Shown: piece by piece, positions 47,998 to 57,639 of the stretch
Position numbering within the stretch: position 1 is the first letter of the stretch
Layout of the letters: every line of letters starts with the position of its first letter
NCBI GenBank assembly: GCA_038503035.1
Contig: JAVSML010024618.1
Location: 390,959-454,958 of the forward strand
DNA: 64,000 bases
From: Crocodylus rhombifer
Taxonomy: Eukaryota > Chordata > Crocodylia > Crocodylidae
Reading direction: 5' to 3'
Program-made: the position numbers and the translations under genes
Notes under the pieces: generated by a model
What the model was told of the DNA's origin: nothing
Database searches by the model: none
What the model saw: only the letters and a program-made list of their open reading frames with translations

Positions 47998-48009
47998 AGT
48001 CTACTAAAA

Positions 48010-48640
48010 ACTCTATAGGTTATTTTAGTTAATAAACATTGATTTGACACTGCTTTTATAGCAGCAAGTTTGGAGCATGGCTGAATTAAGGTTGCAGGAA
48101 AAAAAGCTTTGAGCAAATATGAAAAAAGCACCATGAAGTTCTATATAATGTTCATATGACAAGAAGATACAAATGAAGACGTTATAAAGCTACAAGTGGC
48201 ATAATTGATGGCTATGGGATGAATAGATTACAGCAGCAGATGAAACATGTAAGATATATTTATATAGTTTAACTTGCTCAAGATGTATTCCAGTATGTAA
48301 TCTTATGGTAAGTTTACATACTGGACTATGTAAACCTATGTCTTATTCCAATTCTAGTGCTGAAATATTATTTTCAGTGCTGAAAATAAAAATAAATGAT
48401 TATTCCCAGTGCTAAGAACATTGCTTGTTCCATTTCCAGTGCTGAATGCATACAGTTATCTTCAGATTTTTGGATCACAATAAGTTTTACTTTCTGTACT
48501 AAGTAGTTGGTTATTTTAAGGGTCTTCCCCCTTAGTTTGGTAAATATGTCCATAGTCTTCTTTTGACAACTCTCCTGCCACACCTTGATGGGAAAGTTTT
48601 TAAATTAGTAGGCAACAAAGAGATTCAGAACCATATAAAC
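48010..48640. other. Intergenic DNA, nothing recognised
   Basis: AT-rich. A degenerate short repeat around ccagtgctgaa occurs at 48355-48445. No exon. Confidence 0.4.
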
Positions 48641-48648
48641 TAAGTTGT

Positions 48649-50036
48649 TGTAACAGGGGAGCCTACCAGGGCCAATCTCTGCGTGGCCCACCCACCTGTT
48701 CTTGGGCTAACCTCCCGTCTTCTTGCCCACCACACCTTGGTCTTAATAAAGATATGTAATTAGGCAGGAGGCTGCCCACTTTCTGCCCCACTGCTAGGGG
48801 GTGTTATCTATGGCTCCATTCCTTCCCTACACTGCAGCCTAAGCCTCACAGATGACATCATGATGTTCTCATAGGAGCCAGTCCCCCATGATGGGCCCCA
48901 GAATCCTGCTGTAGGACCCCCAACTGAGTTCCTCCCTTCAGGCAGACTCTGCTGCCATCATACCGGGCCATATATCTTCCTGCCACTGGTTCCCCTTCAG
49001 CTGTGGTCCCCTCACTAGGACCTTTGGCTTACACTAGCTCCGGACCACCGCCAGGCCAGTCGGGACCCCAGGCCCCCTGCTCTTGGGCATCCCTCTTGGT
49101 GGGCCTCCTTGCCCTTCTGACTCTCCTGGCCCCCACCTGGGCCAGTCAGGGGAAGCTCTGGCAAGCCTTGATGTATGACCCATACTCTTATCCTCGGATC
49201 CACCTCTCTGGGTCCTCTTCCACAGATGTGGGGAGCTGGGGTTACCTCACACTACAACTGGTGCCTCAGGGTGTCATAGGGAATTTTCACTCCCACCCTG
49301 GGCAGCAGGTCGTGGTGCTACTACTAGTGTTATATTCAACCCAAACTCTGCCTCCTTGCATTGGAGGACTTGCTGGGGTCAGAACTCAGCTCTCTCTCTC
49401 TGGCTGAGCCCCCTCTCCCTTCACAGGGTTCCACACACTGCTCCCCTTCACACTGGGGGCTCCACACTGCTCATAACACCCCTTTTTCTCAAGGTCTTGG
49501 GGCTGCCCTCAATAGGTAGGGTCAGGTGGCCATAGCCATGCCTGGCCCCCAACTGTCCTCCTCAGGGTCTCAAACCCTTGCAGAGCTTGGGCAGCCTTGG
49601 CCACACCTGGCCTCCAACTCTGCTCCTCAGGGCATGCACCCCCACAACTACCTCCAGTGTACACAACCCACCCAAAGGTGAGGGCTAGGGGTTAAGGCAC
49701 CCTGACCCGCCTTTCACCAGGGTGATCACTGGCCTGGCACTTCCTGGGGGCTCCCGTACCACTGGGAGCCCCACCAGGCCACCCACTCCTGGCAGGGTGT
49801 AGTTTCTGTCCTACCCGGGACCAGGAGCCTCCTACCATCCCCTATAGCTCCTCCCTTACCTCCAGATGAAGTTCAGCAGCCCTCAGACTAGGCAACATGG
49901 TTGCCTGCCCTCCAGCAGCCACACTGCCTTGTTTATATAGGCAGCCCTGAACCTAAAATGGCTGCCCTCATTAGGCACCTGGAGGCTGCCAGCTCCAGGG
50001 CCTTAAAGTGGCAGGCACACACAGTGCCCTGCCACA
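48649..50036 (-). mobile_element. Solo LTR (1388 bp), Gypsy-like, antisense
   Basis: On the plus strand it starts TGTAACAGGG and ends CTGCCACA, with GTTGT duplicated at 48644-48648 and 50037-50041. TATA-like sequence (cctatataaac on the minus strand near 49930-49941) places U3 at the right, so the LTR points leftward. On the minus strand TGTGGCAGGGCAC resembles TGTAACAGGGAAC at 46441. No coding capacity: the 134-aa frame at 49003 is Pro/Ser-rich and unrecognised. Confidence 0.88.
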
Positions 50037-50183
50037 GTTGTATTTCTCTCCCGGACTTCTTGAGATTAGCCCTAGCATGGTCAAATGCATGGTATATTCT
50101 TCAGTTACAGTCCACAGACATGATATCAAAGTCCTTTGAATAAGCAAGCTGGCTTTAGCCTTGCTCACTTTAACAGTATATTC

Positions 50184-51190
50184 CTAGATTCCTAGATTGT
50201 AAGGCCAGAAGGGACCATGGAAGATCACCAGGTCCAGCCTCTCCACTAAGCAGGAAAGATAACTGGGGGTCAGGTGACCCAAGCAACATGACTGTATAGT
50301 CTCCTCTTAAAGATTTCCCAGGTAGGTGATTGCACCACCTCTGAAGGGAGCTTATTCCACAGTCTGGACACCCTAATTGTGAAGAACGTTTTCCAAATGT
50401 TGAGCCTGAATCAGTCTTCCAGGAGTTTGTGGCCATTACTCCTAGATTTCCCCTTGGGTGCCCTGCTGAACAGTTGCTCACCGAGCCCTTGATTTACTCC
50501 CCTAGTGTAGTGATAAGCTGCTACCAGGTGCCCTCTCAGCCTTCTTTTCTTCAGGCTGAAAAGTCCCAGATCCCTTAGCCTTTCCTCATATGGCTTGCAG
50601 TGTAAGACTCTGATCGTATGGGTGGCTCTTCTTTGGATTCTCTGAAGCTTGTCCATACCCTTGTTAAAATGTGGTGCCCAGAACCAAATGCAGTACTCCA
50701 GCTGCAGTCTCACCAGTACTGTGTAGAGTGATAGAATCCCCTCCTTGGTTTTGCTGGAGATGCATTGATTGATATATGCCAGAGTATTATTTGCCCTACT
50801 GGCTACAACATGACGCTGCTGGCTCATATACATATTGTGGTTTAATATTACCACCCTTTCATTCATGGTGCAAATCAGTTTGTTGCCACCGAGCCTGTAG
50901 CTGTGCTGGGGGTTGCTTGTCCTGATGTGGAGCACTTTACATTTCTCGATGTTGAACTTCATCAAATTCTGATCCACCCAACTTGCTAGCCTGTCTAGGT
51001 CCACCTGTATCTCTAACCTACCTTCAAGTGTGACCATGCTTCCCCATAACTTGGCATCGCCTACAAACTTGGCCAGTGAGCTCTTCACCCCCACATCCAA
51101 ATCGTTAATAAAGATGTTGAAAAGTACTGAACCTAGTATTGACCCCTGCAGGACACCACTGCCCACTTCTCGCCAGGATGACTCAGTCTT
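50184..51190 (-). mobile_element. CR1 LINE, RT C-terminal half (open but mutated)
   Basis: The minus-strand frame 51166-50411 (251 codons) covers the end of the RT domain and the C-terminal region: GSGVLQGSILGSVLFNIFIN (usually SGVPQGSVLGP), KFVGDAKLWG in place of KFADDTKLWG, LEYCIWFWAPHF, and RRLRGHLVAAYHYTRGVNQG. The change of FADD to VGDA destroys the catalytic centre. The 3' UTR reaches 50184 (cctagattgtaaggccagaa). Confidence 0.9.
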
Positions 51191-51600
51191 GTATCAGTCT
51201 CCTATAGCATCCAGCCCACCATCTCTGGATCAATTAGTCCTTCCAGACTAAAAGAGAGGGCTCACCTTTCTCATCCACTGGTAAGTTCTGTCTGCTCTTT
51301 CCAAGTAGCAACTTTCCACTTCGCAATCCTCTGTCAGTGAGACTCTGCGCCTCTGCGCAGATTTTCGCACCTTGCTCGGCTGCTGTCACTCTCCCTATCC
51401 CCTTCTGGGGAACTATGCTTACTGACAGCAGTTTTCTCCCCTCATTTCCAGTCAATAATGGTGCTTTTTCAGGTGAGGAGGTCTCTGGATAGTGGGACAC
51501 ATCTTGATGACACCATTGCCCCGGAGACCCATGTCCCGGACTCTCGGTAAGTATTAACAGTAATGTCCTTCATAACAAGTTGGAGCTTGTCTCTCTGTTA
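51191..51600. other. Unassigned sequence with exon-like signals
   Basis: Not recognisable as CR1. On the plus strand a T/C-rich tract ending ctcatttccag (to 51450) is followed by 96 bases open in one frame (SIMVLFQVRRSLDSGTHLDD...) and then CGGTAAGTATT at 51545, a consensus-like donor. On the minus strand 51500-51234 is open for 88 codons. I do not recognise either peptide. Confidence 0.3.
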
Positions 51601-53730
51601 CACTTTCTATATTTTTTTTCATTATGGTAGAAGTATAGATACATCTTAAGTGTTTTAAACCTTGGTTTTTAAGGGCAAAATGCAGCAGAACTCATTTAGA
51701 TAAAATCTCCATTAACTTCAATAAGAAGTTTCCCTGGATAAAATTGCAAAATTTAGTTGAAAGATACATAATGTTTTTTATTTTATAAGAAGTCTTGTAG
51801 CAAAAATTGATTAAGGAGGCTTTTAGCAAGACTTGATGGTGTGCTTGAACTGAAAAAATACATTTAAAAAACAAAAGATATGTTATATTTATGCTCTACC
51901 TTGTTTAGTAGTATTGCTATTTTACGGGGACTTAACAACAATGCATCATGCTTTTTGTTACTTAGATAGTACTAAGCTAATTAGTTTCTCCCATTTTGTT
52001 TTTTTTTCAACTTGAAGCTACACTGCCTCTCTGGTCTTTTAAGGCAGAATACATTTTTACCTATATTTAAATGTGGCACATATTTCCTTTGCTGTAAAGA
52101 AGCTATATAATAATCACCTATTGATTTTTTTCCATAGTATTACAGAAGTCTCATGTAGTAAAGCTGAATGATATTCAATATCTCCCTTTGCAAGCAACCC
52201 TACTACTTAGAAACTATACATACATTTATAGGGGTGATTTTATTAGCATAACACAAACACCTCTGTAGAATGGAACAGAGACAACATTACCAAAATTTAG
52301 AAACAGAAAGTGACAAAGAATATTTTATGCACAAGTTAAAGCAAGCAGACAGAGAAAATACCACCAATGTTGGTCAATTTTTATGTTGAAATTTTAATTT
52401 ATTGTTTATTGTTAAATAACTTTAACTTGACTTTATATGATAAAGTAGCTGTAGATGAGGTAGGGAAGGTGAAAGCAGATATGGTACATACCATGTGTTT
52501 TTAATAGATATATTCAAAAGAAGCAGCCAAAACAACTGCGTGTCTTAGGCTCAATAGAGTTGAATACTTAAGCCAAAATCACTCATGTACACAAACACAT
52601 AAAATGAACAGGTGTTCCTGTACTCTATAGTGACTTTATCTTGGGCCTCTGAAAACCGCTGATTTTTTTTAAATCTCTCAAAAAGCAAATCTGGAAATCT
52701 TATTACTGAAAAGTAAATATGATCAAAGCAATTAAGTTATAAAGTATTTTTAACTACTTTTTTTCTCCTGCCAAAGCAACCCAATCAATTTTCATGAAGA
52801 TTTGGAGGAAAATATGCTGCAAATTCTATGACTCAAATTCTATATACTCAAATTGACTGATATTTCAAAATGTTAAACAAAATTCAACAGTGGTTTGGCA
52901 AGAAATAAATCATTAAAATAATTGACGTAAAGGTAAAATGATGTAAACAACAACACTATATGGAAAGTAGTAAATAAAGAAGAAGAATATGAGATTTACC
53001 TCCATTTAAACCTTCACATTTAAGTAATTGACTTTACACTCATTTATAAAGTTACTATGGTGAATGCACATATTGCTAATTAATGGATGCTTTAGTTATC
53101 ACAAATTAATTTTGAATGCTATGTTTGTAAAACCTTGATAAGCCATTAATGCAGTTTGCAACGTATTAGCTTAATGCAGAATCTGAAAAGACAATGATAG
53201 TAGAACTCATTAATACAATTATGGTTTGGTACACAATATTTTTCCAAGTGAGTTGAAAAACCAATGTTAAACAATACGGGTATTTTTTTAAAACTAATTA
53301 CTTTCTATCTTATCATACATAGTGAATGAATGCAGCACATTCATCTTTTTTAATAAAATATAAAAGACTGAATGCCTACTGTAGTATCAACAATTAAAAG
53401 GAAAACTATGTTATAAATGCAATATATATTTCCTTCTTTTGGTACTGAGCAAAGAGATGCCAGAAGTGGAACCAGAACTTGAAACATGCTTCCTTTCACC
53501 CCAAACTTCAAAGATTTTCAGGTAAAAAATTTTCTTGGCCAGACAAAGATTGAATTTTTCAAAATCCCATCCCATCCAGAAGGTTTTGATTTGGGGGATT
53601 TGATTGTTATGTTGAGGGTGTTCAATTTTTATGATCTTTGGACAACATCAAGTCTGGCACTGCTCTAGGCTATAACATCTCCCCCAAGTTCTTGAGGCAC
53701 CTCAGCCCACATGCTCGTTCTTTGTTGGTT
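51601..53730. other. AT-rich intergenic block, nothing recognised
   Basis: About 2.1 kb with no transposon or exon that I recognise. Low GC and no long open frame. Confidence 0.45.
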
Positions 53731-53734
53731 GGAT

Positions 53735-55327
53735 TCTTTACAAGGGCCACATGAGAAGGAAAGCTGCCAAAGATCTGGCACATATCAGAAGTCACTGTCC
53801 TCCGCAAATCAGGAAAAGACCCAAACCAGGTGTCAAGCCTTATATTGCTGCAGTCTTTTTATTTCAAAACCCTTGAGTGACTGATTCTACAGCACATACT
53901 CCCAGAGGTGGAGAACACCCCGGGTATCAATCAATCAGATTTCTGACAAGGTTGAAATACATGTAACCAAATACAACATTAATTGAAAATGGTTTTCAAA
54001 GGAACCTCAAGACAGGCACTGTTTTCCTTGACCTCCCAGCAGTGTACGATACCATTTAGCACACTTGTCTACTCATAAAGATAGCAAGAGTTCTACCTGC
54101 ATGGTGATGACATTGTTGAACTGCTTCTCTGTAACAGATGTTTCAGGGTGCACATGAGTGAGAAGACAAGTACTTGAAGAAGACAGACCAATAGATTGCC
54201 TCAGGGATCTGTGCTTGCTCCAACCTTCTACAAAATCTATACCAATGACCTACTACAAATCCAGTCATGGAAATTCATCTGTGCTGATAACATCTGCTGT
54301 GGATTCCAGGCCCAGACCTTCTTTGAGCTAGAACACCCTCTGAACAGTGACATGGCAAAAGCTGGCTGACTACTGCAAGACATGGCACCTCCAGCCAAGC
54401 ATCAGTAAGATGATTTTCAGCATTTTCCCCTTACACAATGCCAGTGCTACCCAGGAGCTGAACATCTACCTGAATGGCCAGAGGCTGAGGCACCTGTCTA
54501 CCTGGGCATGACACTAGACCAGACACTGAGCTATCATAAACACTTGATAAAGAAACCAATGAAAGTTAAGATGTCTACCCATCTCCTTAACAAGTTGGCT
54601 CCATCATCGTGGGGTACAAGAGCCTCAACCCTAAGGTTGTCAGCTCTTGCTACCTCATACTCTGCAGCAGAGTACTGTGCACCAATCTGAAGTAGGTCAT
54701 CACACACCAAATTCACTGATGTGAAGCTACATTCGATGATGCGCATCATCTCAGAAACCATTCAACTGACCCCTCTACCACGGCTCTCAGTCCTGAGAAA
54801 CATTGTTCCTCCTCATATCTGATGGGACATTGCAAATAGCAAGCTACTGGAGAAGATCTACACCAATCCAAGCTTGCTGCTGTACAACAATTGCTTAAAT
54901 ACACCTGCTGCATGTCTACCATCATGACACCAGCTGTGGTCCAAACTGCTGTACCAGGACCACATGAAAGAGACCCCCTGGCATGAGGAATGGCAGCTGA
55001 TATCACCACCAAACAAGTTCCTTATCACATATCCTACAGTCTGACCACCTGGCTTCAACCTGACATGCCATCAGTGGGCCTTGCTAAATAGGTTCTGGAT
55101 AGGGAAAGGTCTGTACATTGCCAACCTCCACCACTGGGGTCTTTGCAACAACCCAGACTGTAGCTGTGACAACATACACACCATGTTGCATACTGTTGAG
55201 GACTACCCACTAAGTTCAGCGGTAGGCTATAGAATGCATATGGCCACTGAGGACACTATATGGCTTGGTGATTATGACCTTTATATGAGAGACAGGTGGC
55301 AGAATCAGATGGGTAAAGAGTTCTAGG
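53735..55327 (+). pseudogene. Non-LTR retrotransposon RT, not CR1 (decayed)
   Basis: Remnant of a Jockey/I-type LINE reverse transcriptase and C-terminus. Near 53785-53900 are degraded 'VLRKSGKDPNQ..S.ILLQSFYFKTLE' sequences. 54025-54060 corresponds to the first RT Asp motif (VFLDLPAVYDTI-like). 54195-54300 gives RLPQGSVLAPTFYKIYTNDL and then FICADNICCG, where the usual FADD has become CADN. 54508-54690 gives YLGMTLDQTLSYHKHLIKKP and then SALATSYSAAEYCAPI. 55081-55326 holds WALLNRFWIGKGLYIANLHH and a Cys/His knuckle CNNPDCSCDNIHTMLHTVED. Many stops and frame changes; it clearly differs from the CR1 copies. The family name is inference. Confidence 0.75.
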
Positions 55328-55342
55328 AGAGGCTTCTGGCCA

Positions 55343-56070
55343 TGGAGGAGCAGCACATGGAGGCCCTGGAACAGCAGGCTATCCTAGTGGCAAGGGCAGT
55401 GGAAATGACAGGAGGGCCACTGGGTGCTGGACACCATCCTGGCCCTGGCATTCTCCTTTGTACTTCCCACTGCCTTGCCCCTGGCCCTAGCCCTAGCCTT
55501 AGCCTTGTCTGCCACCCAGCAGCAGGCTCTCACTGTAGGCCTGGACTGAGGTGCAGCAGAGCCTCCACCAACCAGGAGCCCCTGCCCTAGCCCTCACCCT
55601 GGGTCCCCTGCCACCCAGTCCTCTGCCTGGGCCCAGCCCTGCCACTCACCCGAGCGCCATGTGGCCATCTTCACAGGGAAGATCTGCATGCAATGATGCC
55701 AGGACCATATGCCGCCCTGCTGGCCTGGCCCACTGACTGCAAGAGGGCAAGATGGGCATGCTGGCAGAGCAGCATACCGTTGAACCCTGGGTCTCACCAA
55801 GGTGCGTGCACCTGGGAGGGAGCAACCAGAGGCTTGGGTTCTGGTCACCTGTCCCAGGGTTTCACCCTTTAGGTGCCCCCAGGCCATGGCCCACCAACCC
55901 GGGAGGGTGCGCGCGCACGCACACACACACCATGCACTGTAAATAGTCTGCACAGGGAAGAGGGTGTTGTATTTGTGGTGGGTGGTTGAGGGGATCTGTA
56001 GGGAGTGGGGAAGGGGAGGATGGGCTCTGTTGCTGGGGAGGAAGGGGGGGATGGGCTCTGTTGTGGGGGA
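55343..56070 (+). other. Unassigned flank, possibly Harbinger-derived
   Basis: Begins with an open Glu/Gln/Ala-rich stretch (MEEQHMEALEQQAILVARAV) like the C-terminal coiled region of Myb/SANT-type accessory proteins encoded by Harbinger elements. Then follows non-coding C/T-rich DNA with repeated ggccctagccctagcctt words and a CG/CA run. Similarity is by composition only. Confidence 0.3.
55907..55931 (+). repeat. (CG/CA)n microsatellite
   Basis: The sequence gcgcgcgcacgcacacacac followed by acc is a short alternating purine-pyrimidine tract with Z-DNA potential. Confidence 0.8.
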
Positions 56071-56076
56071 GAGGAT

Positions 56077-57020
56077 TTTTCAACATCTTTATTAATGATT
56101 TGGATGTGAGGGTGACAAGTTCACTGGCCAAGTTCATGGATGACACCAAATTATGGGGAAGAATGGTCACACTTGAAGATAGGCTACAGACACAGATGGA
56201 CCTAGAAATGCTAGGAAGTTGGGTGGGTCTGAATCTGATGAAGTTCAATGTTGAAAAATATGAAGTGCTCCACCTAGGGATGAGCAACCCCCAACACCCT
56301 TACAGGCTTGGTGGCACCAAACTGACTAGCAGCAAAACTGAAAGGGACCTGGGAGTAATAATAGACCACAGCATGAATATGAGCTGGCAGTGTGATGCTG
56401 TAGCTAGTAGGGCAAATAATACTCTGGCATGTATCAATCAATGCATCTCCAGCAAAATCAAAGAGGTGATTCTTCTGCTCTATTCAGCACTTGTGAGACC
56501 ATGGCTGAAGTACTGCATTTGGTTCTGGGCACCACACTTTAACAACAATATGGACAATCTTCAGAGAATCCAAAGAAAAGCCACCCATATGATCAGAATC
56601 TTACACTACAAGCCATATGAGGAAAGGCTGTGGGATCTGGGACTTTTCAGCCTGAAGAAAAGAAGGCTGAAAGGGCACCTGGTAGCATCTTACCGCTACA
56701 CTAGGGGAGCAAATCAAGGGCTCGGTGAGCAACTGTTCAGCAGGGCACCCAAGAGGAAAACTAGGAGTAATAGCCACAAACTCCTGGAAGACTGATTCAG
56801 GCTTAACATTTGGAAAACGTTCTTCACAGTCAGGGTGTCCAGACCGTGGAATAAGCTCCCTCCAGAGGTGGTGCAATCACCTACCTGGGAAATCTTTAAG
56901 AGGAGACTATACAGTCATGTTGCTTGGGTCACCTGACCCCCAGTTATCTTTCCTGCTTGGTGGAGGGGCTGGACCTGATGATCTTTCATCATCTCTTCCA
57001 GCCTTACAATCTATGAGAGA
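56077..57020 (+). mobile_element. CR1 LINE, 5'-truncated (~940 bp)
   Basis: Joined to the flank at about 56077 (ggatttttcaacatctttat), it encodes FFNIFINDLDVRVTSSLAKF, then MDDTKLWG (FADD changed to FMDD), LKYCIWFWAPHFNNNMDNLQ and RLKGHLVASYRYTRGANQGL. The CR1 part stays open from 56077 to 56795. The 3' end is ggacctgatgatctttcatc, atctcttccagccttacaat. GGGGGAG-rich words sit on both sides (56065-56075 and 57024-57032) and may be the target duplication, but low complexity makes this uncertain. Confidence 0.9.
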
Positions 57021-57024
57021 GAGG

Positions 57025-57415
57025 GGGAGGTGGTTCTGTTTCTGTGGAGAGGAATAAAGTACTTTTCTGAGAACTGTCCACAGTGAGCATGGTGCTGCAG
57101 GTGTGTGCAGGGCAGGAGGAGGTGGTTGGCCAGTGCCTCTCACACCCAATACTTTGGCTTATTGGGAAGGGCCTGCTGCTGTCTCTGCCACTTCAGCTGG
57201 CTCTCCTGGTGCCAGGCATCTTCTGCCCACTGTGCCTTCTCTGCCCAGGCCTCTCAAATATTATGCAGTACACAGGCTGTGATGATGACTGGGGGGATGT
57301 TTGCCTCCAGAACCTCAAGGTGGATGGTGAGGGTTATTGAAGTAGATTTATCCAAGCCTCTGAAGTGAAGTTACAGTGAAGAGGGGAAAAAAAAATGCTC
57401 TTGCTTCATATTTTA
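57025..57415 (+). other. Unassigned flank between two CR1 copies
   Basis: Continues the G-rich style of 55980-56070 (ggttctgtttctgtggagag) and includes AATAAA at 57051. Encodes no recognisable protein; an 85-codon frame at 57083 has a hydrophobic stretch of no clear meaning. It may be the other side of the sequence that the 56077 CR1 entered. Confidence 0.3.
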
Positions 57416-57639
57416 AGATCATAGAATCATAGAAGTAGGAGCAGAAGGGACCTTGTAGATCTTCATGTCCGACCCCCTGCCTGGGCAGGAGAAAAGACTG
57501 GACTCAAATGAGTCCAGCCAGGTAGGCATCAAGCTTCTTTTTAAAGACCCCCAGGGTAGGAGCCAGCACCACTTCCCTAGGAAGTTGGTTCCAGCTCCTA
57601 GCCACCCTAACTGTGAAGTAGTTCTTGTGGATGTCTAAT

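Noticed and set aside
49003..49407. 134-codon open frame resembling a secreted protein
   Set aside because: Lies entirely within the antisense LTR at 48649-50036; no splice or homology support.
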